From Archangium sp. (lineage in GTDB: Bacteria > Myxococcota > Myxococcia > Myxococcales > Myxococcaceae), in the NCBI GenBank assembly GCA_016793525.1, contig JAEUJT010000119.1:1-7310 (forward strand): DNA of 7,310 nucleotides. The letters run 5' to 3'. The notes under the pieces are model-generated. The model did not search any database, had not been told where the DNA came from, and worked only from the letters and a program-made list of their open reading frames with translations. The position numbers and the translations under genes were made by a program. Of this stretch, positions 1 to 6,122 are shown piece after piece (positions within the stretch are counted from its first letter, which is position 1; the number at the start of each line of letters is the position of its first letter).

Positions 1-96
1 CGGCGAGTATTGGAGCGACGCCAGCGCCTCGCCCATGCGGAGCGTGTCGTTGACGTTCATCTGACACCCGAAGGTGTGAATGAAGTAGCGCTTCAT
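1..96 (-). CDS. miaB: MiaB, tRNA-2-methylthio-N6-dimethylallyladenosine synthase, N-terminal 32 codons (3' part outside window)
   Basis: MiaB is a radical-SAM enzyme with two [4Fe-4S] clusters. It adds a methylthio group to C2 of N6-isopentenyladenosine at position 37 of tRNAs that read UNN codons, and it acts in the cytoplasm. Only the start is visible: the reverse strand from 96 reads MKRYFIHTFGCQMNVNDTLR and continues MGEALASLQYSP to the window edge. The FGCQMN block with Cys11 is the first conserved cysteine of the MTTase N-terminal domain (UPF0004), which binds the auxiliary cluster. MiaB usually has about 440-480 residues, so over 90% of the gene lies to the left. The ATG overlaps the TGA of the kelch lipoprotein gene by ATGA, which implies translational coupling. 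The related methylthiotransferases RimO and MtaB share this fold, but the QMN following the cysteine favours MiaB. The identification is good for such a short piece; the radical-SAM CxxxCxxC motif cannot be seen. Confidence 0.85.
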   Translation of the reverse strand, partial: MKRYFIHTFGCQMNVNDTLRMGEALASLQYSP

Positions 97-1757
97 GGGT
101 CGACTGGAGCGGGCTGGTAGATCCACGCGTCTTGCAGCACCTCAACCGTACCGTTGGTCTGCTCGTTGACCCCGCCCAGCACCAGCACCGAGCCATCTGC
201 CAACAGCGTGCAGGTATGCGCGGAGCGGCCGGTGCTCAGGCTCGGCCCGGGAACGCTGATGGCGCCCCCTGCCCCGCTCGGCGTCACCAAGGTGCTGCTG
301 CCGTCGGACTTGGTCTTGGGCACGCCGCTCACCATCTCGGTGGTGCGGCCGCCGATGGCGATCACCGACCCGTTGGGCAGCGTCACCGCGCACAGCTCGC
401 CACGGAGGCCAACGCTTGGCCCGAGGGTGACGGTGGAGGTCGCGCTGGAGAGGATCTCAGACGGCACATCTGCCGGCAGCACCTGCGTGGCGTGTTTGTA
501 GCCGCCGAGCATCGCCATTTCGGTGCCGTCGCGCAGGAGCGCAACGCCTGCGCTGCGGCGGCCGGGGTCGCTCAACCGCGGCACGCTCGACAGCGCCACG
601 GCGTTGAACGTTTTCGCCGCCGCGTCGAATTTGAAGAATGACACGTCGGTGCGCAGCTCGGTGCCGGTTGCTCCGCTGGCGCCGCCCGCGATCGCGATGA
701 ACTCGCCGCTCTTGATCGGCGAAACGGCGGCATCCAACCGAATGAAGGCGCTCGCCGTCGCCACGGCGAAGGTCTTGTTGAAGTCGGCGCTCTTGGTGTC
801 ACCGATGAAGCCCTCGAGCTTGTCGGCCGGAGGGTTGGCCGCCGACACCCGAGTCAGGCCGCCCACGATCAAAATATTGCCGGACTGGTCGACCGCCGCC
901 GAGTGGCGCGAACGCGGGAGCACCTGCGCCGCCTCGTCCCGTCGGCCGGTCGGCACGTAGCGATCGCTCGCCTCGTCGTAGACGATGACGCTCGAGACTG
1001 GGACGGTCGATTCTACGCCGTTGCCGACCGAGTAGAGTTCGCCGCCCCACATCACCACCTGCCCGTTGGGGAGCTTGGTCGCGGTGTGGAACGCCTTGGG
1101 GAACGGGGTGTCGCTCGCGGTGTTGCGAATCGACATCGGGCGGCCGACCTCGAAGGTGTTGTTGAGGGGGTTGAACATTTCCACGTCGTTGAGCGCGGTG
1201 CGCGAGCCGACGGCCCCGTTGTAGCCACCGGCGACCAGCACCTTGCCGTTGTTGAGCAGCGTGGCGGTATGGCCCGCTCGCGCCGTGCGCATGCGCACGC
1301 ACTGAGTGGGGTTCGATGCGCTCACCACTGGGCTGAACACACCCACTTTGCGCAGAAACACGTTGATGCCGTACGCGCCACCGGCGAGCTCGGGCGGCAC
1401 CACGTCGGGCACGTCGAAGGGGTACGACTTACCGATGGAGACCAGCTTGCCACCGGCGGTCGGGTCTCCGTCATAGGCGCGCACCTCGACCACGCGCTTT
1501 GGACCCGCGGGAATGGCGGGAATGGCGACGCTCCGCGCGTCGCGCACCGACGACGCCTCGAGCGGCGTGGTGATGCCGTCGCCGGTCACGCGAACCTTGA
1601 GGTACTGCACGCCCTGGAACGGGTTCACCGCCATGTCGCAGGTCGTGGTGATCACCGACACCTGGTACGGCACTTCTTTCGGGCCGCAGGCCACCAGCGC
1701 CACCAGCGCCACCGCTGAGAGCTTCATGACGGGCTTCATTGCCGTGACACGCCTCAT
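93..1757 (-). CDS. Kelch-repeat lipoprotein (predicted outer-membrane or surface, seven-bladed propeller)
   Basis: Function unknown; predicted lipid-anchored beta-propeller of 554 residues. The N-terminus has a lipoprotein signal peptide: basic MRR start, hydrophobic AVALVALVA and lipobox LVAC with Cys24. The residue after Cys24 is Gly, not Asp, which by the E. coli rule favours the outer membrane. Residues about 25-155 form a beta-rich, non-kelch domain with Cys40 and Cys153. Residues about 160-530 contain seven kelch-like strands of the type GHTATLLNNGKVLVAGG. Their Gly-Gly pairs fall at about 177, 238, 299, 358, 418, 469 and 528, roughly every 60 residues, as expected for a complete seven-bladed propeller. 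Kelch propellers usually bind proteins or glycans; some (galactose oxidase) are enzymes, but no catalytic set is evident here. Start: ATG at 1757 overlaps the upstream TGA (ATGA). In-frame ATGs at 1763 and 1739 are alternatives; translation further upstream gives an Arg-rich, shadow-like sequence. The 3' end overlaps miaB by ATGA. Confidence 0.88.
   Translation of the reverse strand: MRRVTAMKPVMKLSAVALVALVACGPKEVPYQVSVITTTCDMAVNPFQGVQYLKVRVTGDGITTPLEASSVRDARSVAIPAIPAGPKRVVEVRAYDGDPTAGGKLVSIGKSYPFDVPDVVPPELAGGAYGINVFLRKVGVFSPVVSASNPTQCVRMRTARAGHTATLLNNGKVLVAGGYNGAVGSRTALNDVEMFNPLNNTFEVGRPMSIRNTASDTPFPKAFHTATKLPNGQVVMWGGELYSVGNGVESTVPVSSVIVYDEASDRYVPTGRRDEAAQVLPRSRHSAAVDQSGNILIVGGLTRVSAANPPADKLEGFIGDTKSADFNKTFAVATASAFIRLDAAVSPIKSGEFIAIAGGASGATGTELRTDVSFFKFDAAAKTFNAVALSSVPRLSDPGRRSAGVALLRDGTEMAMLGGYKHATQVLPADVPSEILSSATSTVTLGPSVGLRGELCAVTLPNGSVIAIGGRTTEMVSGVPKTKSDGSSTLVTPSGAGGAISVPGPSLSTGRSAHTCTLLADGSVLVLGGVNEQTNGTVEVLQDAWIYQPAPVDP
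1690..1716 (-). repeat. 9-base tandem repeat in the lipoprotein signal peptide
   Basis: On the plus strand the unit gccaccagc occurs twice without change (1690-1698, 1699-1707), followed by a degenerate third copy (1708-1716, three differences). Read on the coding strand it gives the Leu-Val-Ala periodicity of the hydrophobic core just before the lipobox Cys. Gain or loss of a unit would alter the signal-peptide core by three residues and keep the frame. It may be no more than low-complexity hydrophobic coding. Confidence 0.5.
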
Positions 1758-3193
1758 TGCCATGCCGCCGTCACCGTGCCCGTCACCGGCCTCGTGACGT
1801 TCGAAATCGCGAAGTAGCCGCCCACGCCGGCTCCGGCGGCCGCGGCCACGCCGACCACCACCCACACCCAGACGGGCACTCCGCGGGGAGGCGGTTTGAT
1901 GGTGCCCTCATCATCTGGCGGAGCGTTTCCGTTCAGCTCGGCGACCGTGCTCGGGTGCTCGAAGGCCCGCACCTCTGGCTTCGGCACGAGCACCGTCTTG
2001 CGCGGCGGAGACGCGACCTGCGGCTCCACGTCGGTCACCGGCGTCGGCGGAGGCACCACCACCGCGACCGGCGCGCTGCTGCTCTTGCGCGAGAGGAGCG
2101 CGAGCGGCAACGGCGCGGCGGTGAAGCTCCCGGTCGCGCGGGAGATCACCTCGTCGCTGAGCTTGAACACCTCGGTATTTGCGGTGAGCACGTCGGTGTC
2201 GAACAGCACGAGCGACACCAGGGCCACGCTGCCGCGCTTCACGCTGTAGACCGCGGTGCCCGCTTGAAGCTGGCTGTCGCTGGCCTTCGAGACCACGCCG
2301 ATCACGGCGAAATCAGCGCCGGCGGCCTTGGCGTACGGGAGCAGCCGAGAGAGCGTCTCCTCGGTCACGGTGGGCTGGATCTTCGGGTCGGCGGCCATGT
2401 TGATGGGCGTGCGCTCGGTCGAGCCGAAGCTGGCGGTGGCCTTGGTGACGCCTGCCTTCACCTCCAGCGCCTGGCCCCAACGCTCGCCGCGCTCGTTCTC
2501 GACGCGCACGTAGTGGATGCCTGCGGGCACGCCCTCCTCCAACACCGGCACCATGCCGAGATCGCGCCCGTCGAGGAACGCGGTGGAGCCCGGAGGCCCA
2601 TCGACCGACACCTGCCCGCGCGGCTGCTTGTCGAGGCGCTTCTTCGACTTCTCCAATTCACGCTCGAACACGGGGGGAAAGCCGCTGCGCAGCGTGTACG
2701 ACGGCGACAGCCTGGCCAGATCGTTCAGCACCGTCTTCGCTTCTTTCTCTTCGCCGAGGCGGAACAGCGAGGCCGAAAGCTGCACGTGCGCTTCGACGAG
2801 CTTGTCGATGTCGATGCTGGCGGGCTCTGACTGCATGCCCTCGATGCCTCGCCGGAGCGCCGTCACCGCGTCTTCGAGCCGGAGATCTTCGAACGCCTTT
2901 TTCCCCGCCTCGAGCGCCTCGAGCACCTCGGGGCTGGGCGTGCGGCGCAGGTTCGGGCGCTCCGACACCGCCGACTTGGTGACGGGCGCGGCGACCATGT
3001 TCACGGCCTCGCGGGTGCCGAGCTCTTGGTTGAGCAGCGTGGTGAACTTGGCGGCGGCGGAGTCACTCGCGCCATCGACGGCCACCAGTGGCACCACGAC
3101 GACTCGAGGCTTCTCTGCGGCGAGCGATGTGGAGGCGACGGCCAACCCGAGCGCTGCGACGTACTGCGTCATGAATGGAATGGGTGGCGACAT
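1754..3193 (-). CDS. Secreted PEGA-domain protein with TPR-like region and C-terminal membrane helix
   Basis: Role unknown; probably an envelope protein. Numbering is from ATG 3193 (479 residues). Residues 1-26 look like a signal peptide (hydrophobic AALGLAVASTSLAA, cleavage before EKP), although the n-region has no Lys or Arg. Then come a beta/alpha segment PRVVVVPLVAVDG (about 29-60), helices resembling TPRs (about 88-190), and a PEGA domain (about 194-258) with GQVSVDGPPGSTAFLDGRDL and the GIHYVRVENERG strand. A second alpha/beta region (about 275-350) contains AGADFAVIGVVS. A Pro/Val-rich linker (about 370-437) leads to one membrane helix (VWVWVVVGVAAAAGAGVGGY, about 441-460) and a short tail ending TGTVTAAWQ. 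PEGA domains are small beta modules common in surface and peptidoglycan-associated proteins. No ribosome-binding site precedes ATG 3193, TTG 3199 or ATG 3172, so the start is uncertain. The stop overlaps the kelch gene start by ATGA. Confidence 0.85.
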   Translation of the reverse strand: MSPPIPFMTQYVAALGLAVASTSLAAEKPRVVVVPLVAVDGASDSAAAKFTTLLNQELGTREAVNMVAAPVTKSAVSERPNLRRTPSPEVLEALEAGKKAFEDLRLEDAVTALRRGIEGMQSEPASIDIDKLVEAHVQLSASLFRLGEEKEAKTVLNDLARLSPSYTLRSGFPPVFERELEKSKKRLDKQPRGQVSVDGPPGSTAFLDGRDLGMVPVLEEGVPAGIHYVRVENERGERWGQALEVKAGVTKATASFGSTERTPINMAADPKIQPTVTEETLSRLLPYAKAAGADFAVIGVVSKASDSQLQAGTAVYSVKRGSVALVSLVLFDTDVLTANTEVFKLSDEVISRATGSFTAAPLPLALLSRKSSSAPVAVVVPPPTPVTDVEPQVASPPRKTVLVPKPEVRAFEHPSTVAELNGNAPPDDEGTIKPPPRGVPVWVWVVVGVAAAAGAGVGGYFAISNVTRPVTGTVTAAWQ

Positions 3194-3198
3194 GATCA

Positions 3199-3226
3199 AA
3201 AATAGCTGTTAATCCAACGATTTAAA
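3199..3226 (-). promoter_or_regulatory. Possible -35/-10 pair for the PEGA-kelch-miaB operon
   Basis: On the minus strand TTTAAA (3226-3221, 4 of 6 matches to TTGACA) and TATTTT (3204-3199, 4 of 6 matches to TATAAT) are separated by 16 bases. Transcription would begin about seven bases further on, almost at ATG 3193, giving a leaderless or near-leaderless message. This agrees with the lack of a ribosome-binding site, but both hexamers are weak and could be chance in an AT-rich patch. Confidence 0.25.
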
Positions 3227-3228
3227 GC
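3205..3228. promoter_or_regulatory. Imperfect inverted repeat, candidate operator
   Basis: The arms GCTGTTAATC (3205-3214) and GATTTAAAGC (3219-3228) pair at 8 of 10 positions around a CAAC spacer. The site fills the gap between the possible -35 and -10 of the leftward operon and lies 16 bases before the alternative kinase ATG at 3244. Its size and symmetry suit a dimeric helix-turn-helix regulator. No regulator gene is present in the window, so the binding protein is unknown. Confidence 0.35.
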
Positions 3229-3265
3229 GGCGCACCCTACGCGATGCGCTCTCCCGCGGTCAATT

Positions 3266-3269
3266 GGAG
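3266..3269 (+). promoter_or_regulatory. Weak ribosome-binding site for the histidine kinase
   Basis: GGAG lies 13 bases before ATG 3283. The spacing is longer than ideal. Nothing comparable precedes the in-frame ATG at 3244, which is part of the reason for choosing 3283 as the start. Confidence 0.35.
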
Positions 3270-3282
3270 CCCCCGATTTCGC

Positions 3283-4818
3283 ATGCGCCTGTCTCTCGCT
3301 ACCCGAATTTTCATCGGTTACGCGGTGATCTTGGTGACGTTCGGAGCGGTCTCGGCCTTCAGCGTGACGGAGCTGCACCGGAACCAAATCGAGATTCGGC
3401 TGGTGAGCGAGGGGTACCTGCACCTCAGCCAGACGGCGATTGCGCTTGAAACCCTGCAAAAAAACCAGAGCAAAGACACCGAGCGGCTTCGCGAAGAGAG
3501 CAACGTCACCACCCGGCGGTGGCTGATTCAGCTGGCCCGGCGATACTTCTTCGACCTGGTGCGGCAGCGGTTGGATGCCGGGGTCGCGCGGTCAAAAGCG
3601 ATGCTCGAGTTCGCACCGGAGGGTGAGAAGCCGTTCATCTACGACGTGAACACCCGGTTCGATGACCTCCTCCGCGGGTACGCCGAATACGAGGCGGCGG
3701 CCGACTCGGCGTGGGCGCTCCTGGAGCAGCCGGCGCCTGCCGATGCCGAGGTGCAAGCCCGCTTGGATCAGGTCTCGCGGTTGGAGAGCGCCTTGGCCTC
3801 GAGCCTCCAGCGGCTCTACGGCGCGTTGCAGGCGCGCATTCTCGAGCGGGTGAAGCAGGCCCAAGAGCGGGAGCGGCGCACCGGCATCACCATCATCGCC
3901 CTCTCCGTCGTGGCCATCGTGGTGGGGCTGGTGGCGACGGCGGTGGCGGCGCGGGCCCTCCGCCCGGTGCGCACGCTCATCGACGGCGCGGCGCGCATCG
4001 GCCGAGGCGACTACTCGGCGAAGCTGGGGGTGAGCGGCGGCGACGACATCTCGCTCCTCGCGCAGCAGTTCGACGCCATGGTGTCCTCCCTGACCGAGCG
4101 CGAGGCGCAGCTGGCGCAGAAGCAGCGAGAGCTCCTCGACGCCGAGCGGCTGGCCGCGGTGGGAAAAGTAGCCGCGCAGGTGGCGCACGAGGTACGGAAC
4201 CCGCTCTCCTCCATTGGGCTCAACATCGAGATGTTGGGCGATCACCTGGCGGCGGCATCGTTCCCCTCCCCTGAGGCGGCGCGGGAGGCGCGGGAGCTGG
4301 TGGGTTCCGTGACTCGGGAGGTCGATCGCCTCACCACGGTGACCGACGACTACCTGACATTGGCCCGGCTCCCCTCGCCCACGCTGCGGCGGGAGAACCC
4401 GGTGGCGGTGCTGGAGAACGTGCTGGGGTTCGTCTCCGAAGAGCTCACCCGCTCTGGCGTATCGGTGGTGTGGAACTTCCCCGAGGCGGCGGTCGAGGTG
4501 CTGGCCGACGAGGGTCAGCTGCGGCAGGTGTTCATGAACCTGGTGCGGAACGCGCGCGAGGCGATGGGCCCGGGCGGCGTGCTGACGTTGTCGGCTGACG
4601 TGACCCCGCAGACCGTCGCGCTGCGCTTCAGCGACACCGGCCCCGGCCTGGCCCCCGAAGTTCGCGCCCACTTGTTCGAGCCCTTCGTCACCACCAAGAA
4701 AGGTGGCACGGGGTTGGGCCTTTCCTTGTCACGGCAGATCATTCAAGCGCACGGAGGCCAGCTCGAAGCGGCCGCCGAGTTGCCCACCACCTTCATCGTG
4801 AGACTCCCCCGCCCATGA
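3283..4818 (+). CDS. Membrane sensor histidine kinase (HAMP, HisKA, HATPase_c)
   Basis: This is an ATP-dependent sensor kinase that would phosphorylate its own His and pass the phosphate to a response regulator. From ATG 3283 (511 residues), TM1 is at about 8-29. A helical extracytoplasmic sensor region of about 170 residues follows (30-200), then TM2 (about 202-224, ITIIALSVVAIVVGLVATAV), HAMP (about 225-277) and a short coiled linker. The H-box is VAHEVRNPLSSI with His302. The N-box is FMNLVRNAREAM with Asn423, G1 is SDTGPGLAP with Asp451, the F-box is LFEPFVTTK, and G2 is GGTGLGLSLS (474-483). All boxes needed for kinase activity are present. The class resembles NtrB/ZraS kinases, which often serve sigma-54 activators. 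MRLSLATRIF is a natural membrane-protein start; ATG 3244 would add 13 residues. The stop overlaps the peptidase start by ATGA. No response regulator lies nearby in the window, so the partner is unknown. Confidence 0.93.
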   Translation: MRLSLATRIFIGYAVILVTFGAVSAFSVTELHRNQIEIRLVSEGYLHLSQTAIALETLQKNQSKDTERLREESNVTTRRWLIQLARRYFFDLVRQRLDAGVARSKAMLEFAPEGEKPFIYDVNTRFDDLLRGYAEYEAAADSAWALLEQPAPADAEVQARLDQVSRLESALASSLQRLYGALQARILERVKQAQERERRTGITIIALSVVAIVVGLVATAVAARALRPVRTLIDGAARIGRGDYSAKLGVSGGDDISLLAQQFDAMVSSLTEREAQLAQKQRELLDAERLAAVGKVAAQVAHEVRNPLSSIGLNIEMLGDHLAAASFPSPEAAREARELVGSVTREVDRLTTVTDDYLTLARLPSPTLRRENPVAVLENVLGFVSEELTRSGVSVVWNFPEAAVEVLADEGQLRQVFMNLVRNAREAMGPGGVLTLSADVTPQTVALRFSDTGPGLAPEVRAHLFEPFVTTKKGGTGLGLSLSRQIIQAHGGQLEAAAELPTTFIVRLPRP

Positions 4819-6110
4819 CCGCCCGCGTGTTTCGAGATGTGCTCCCGTCGGGCCTGACCGTGGTGACGGTGGAGACGCCGCACCTGCACAGCGCCCTGGC
4901 CGCGGTGTACGTGCGCGTCGGCTCGCGCCACGAGCGCGAAGACACCAACGGCGTGAGCCACCTGCTGGAGCACCTCTTCTTCCGCGGGAGCGCGCGTTAC
5001 CCCAACTCGGTGCGAATGAACGCGAGCGTCGAGGCGGTGGGCGGCAACCTCAACGGCGTGACGATGCGCGACTCGGGCACGTACTACACGCCGGTGCACC
5101 CCGACGGCATCGGCGTGGCGCTGCGCATTCTCGGCGACATGGTGACGCGGCCGCGGCTGGTGCAGCTCGAGACGGAGAAGCGCATCATTCTCGAGGAGAT
5201 GCTCGACGAGGTCGACGAGCGCGGGCGAGACATCGACGTCGACAACCTGGCCAAGCGGCAGCTGTTCGGAGATCACCCGCTGGCGCTGAAGATCGCCGGC
5301 ACGCCCGACTCGGTGAAGGGCCTCACCCGGCGCGATGCGGTGCGACACTTCGAGACCTTCTACGTCGCCGGCAACATGGTGGTGACGGTGTGCGGCCCCC
5401 TCAAACACGAGGTGATGCTCGCGTTGGCGGCGCGGGCGTTCTCCGGCGTTCCCCGCGGGCCGCGCTCGACCGAGATCTCCGCCACCATCGTGCCTCGAGA
5501 GAAGACGCCGCTGCGCTTCGTGGCCCTCGAGGAGGCGCAGGTGGAGTTCCGCCTCTCCTTCCCGGCCTTTGCCGAGGCCCACCGAGATCAGCTCGCGCTG
5601 GGGCTGCTGCGCCGGGTGCTCGATGACGGGCTGTCGTCGCGGCTGCCGTACCGGGTGGTGGAGAAGCGCGGGCTGGCCTACTCCATCGGCGCGTCGATCG
5701 AGGCGTTTCACGATGTGGGCACCTTCGACATCGACGCCGCGTGTGCGCCCGACAACGTCGGCCCGGTGGTCGATGAATGCCTGAAGACGCTCGCCACCCT
5801 GCGCGACGGCGACATCACCGCGGAGGAGCTGACCCGGGCCAAGCGGCGCCAGGCGATGCACCTCGACTTCTTGAAAGACTCGCAGGCCGATCTCACCGGG
5901 TGGTTCGGCGGCACCGAGCTGTTCCGCCGGCCGGAGACCTTCGAGGAACGATCGGCGGCGGCGCGGCGGGTGACGCTGGCCGACTTGCGCCGGGTGGCGA
6001 CGGCCGTGCTGCGGAGCGACACCATGCGCTGCACCGCGGTCGGCCCGCGCACCGCCCGCAAGCCCTTGGAGCGGGTGCTCGCCCGTGCAGATCGAACGAT
6101 GAAGAGCTGA
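4815..6110 (+). CDS. M16 family zinc metallopeptidase (processing-peptidase-like, M16B)
   Basis: Predicted inverzincin-type zinc protease of 431 residues that would cut peptides or unfolded segments inside a closed chamber. The inverted zinc motif HLLEH is complete: His49 and His53 bind zinc, and Glu52 is the catalytic base. The third ligand is Glu128 in RIILEEMLDEV, 74 residues after His53, close to family spacing. The C-terminal half has the conserved SSRLPYRVVEKRGLAYSI block with Arg276 and Tyr289, the R/Y pair used in substrate binding. The length of about 430 residues matches single-chain M16B enzymes such as the YmxG type, which act as homodimers. It has no signal peptide or membrane helix, so it is probably cytoplasmic. 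The ATG at 4815 overlaps the kinase TGA, so the two proteins are likely made together. No inactive M16 partner is present, unlike the paired M16 genes of some bacteria. The substrate is unknown. Confidence 0.95.
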   Translation: MTARVFRDVLPSGLTVVTVETPHLHSALAAVYVRVGSRHEREDTNGVSHLLEHLFFRGSARYPNSVRMNASVEAVGGNLNGVTMRDSGTYYTPVHPDGIGVALRILGDMVTRPRLVQLETEKRIILEEMLDEVDERGRDIDVDNLAKRQLFGDHPLALKIAGTPDSVKGLTRRDAVRHFETFYVAGNMVVTVCGPLKHEVMLALAARAFSGVPRGPRSTEISATIVPREKTPLRFVALEEAQVEFRLSFPAFAEAHRDQLALGLLRRVLDDGLSSRLPYRVVEKRGLAYSIGASIEAFHDVGTFDIDAACAPDNVGPVVDECLKTLATLRDGDITAEELTRAKRRQAMHLDFLKDSQADLTGWFGGTELFRRPETFEERSAAARRVTLADLRRVATAVLRSDTMRCTAVGPRTARKPLERVLARADRTMKS

Positions 6111-6122
6111 TAGGTTCGACGC

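Larger units (their letters stand above)
3194..3282. promoter_or_regulatory. Divergent promoter region between the envelope operon and the kinase operon
   Basis: This is the only place in the window where two genes start back to back, so it must supply promoters for both the leftward PEGA-kelch-miaB set and the rightward kinase-peptidase set, unless transcription enters from outside. Its left half (3194-3228) is clearly AT-rich compared with the surrounding coding DNA. If the kinase starts at the upstream ATG 3244, the region shrinks to 50 bases. I see no convincing promoter hexamer pair for the rightward genes. Confidence 0.6.

Noticed and set aside
903..1718. Plus-strand open frame of 271 codons opposite the kelch gene
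   Set aside because: Its translation is rich in His, Arg, Ala and Gly with no domain, typical of an antisense frame in GC-rich coding DNA. The minus strand carries clear kelch repeats.
1758..1865. 36-residue N-terminal extension of the kelch lipoprotein up to 1865
   Set aside because: The extension is Arg/Gly-rich, is a shadow of the PEGA gene's coding sequence, and would bury the signal peptide and lipobox.
1757..2830. Plus-strand open frame of 357 codons opposite the PEGA gene
   Set aside because: Composition is Arg/His/Ala-biased, with no recognisable motif, while the opposite strand encodes a PEGA domain and a membrane helix.
3592..4671. Minus-strand open frame of 359 codons opposite the histidine kinase
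   Set aside because: It is Arg/His-rich low-complexity sequence. The plus strand has all the kinase boxes in order.
4743..5861. Minus-strand open frame of 372 codons opposite the M16 peptidase
   Set aside because: It shows the same antisense composition; the plus strand contains HLLEH, the third zinc ligand and the R/Y block.
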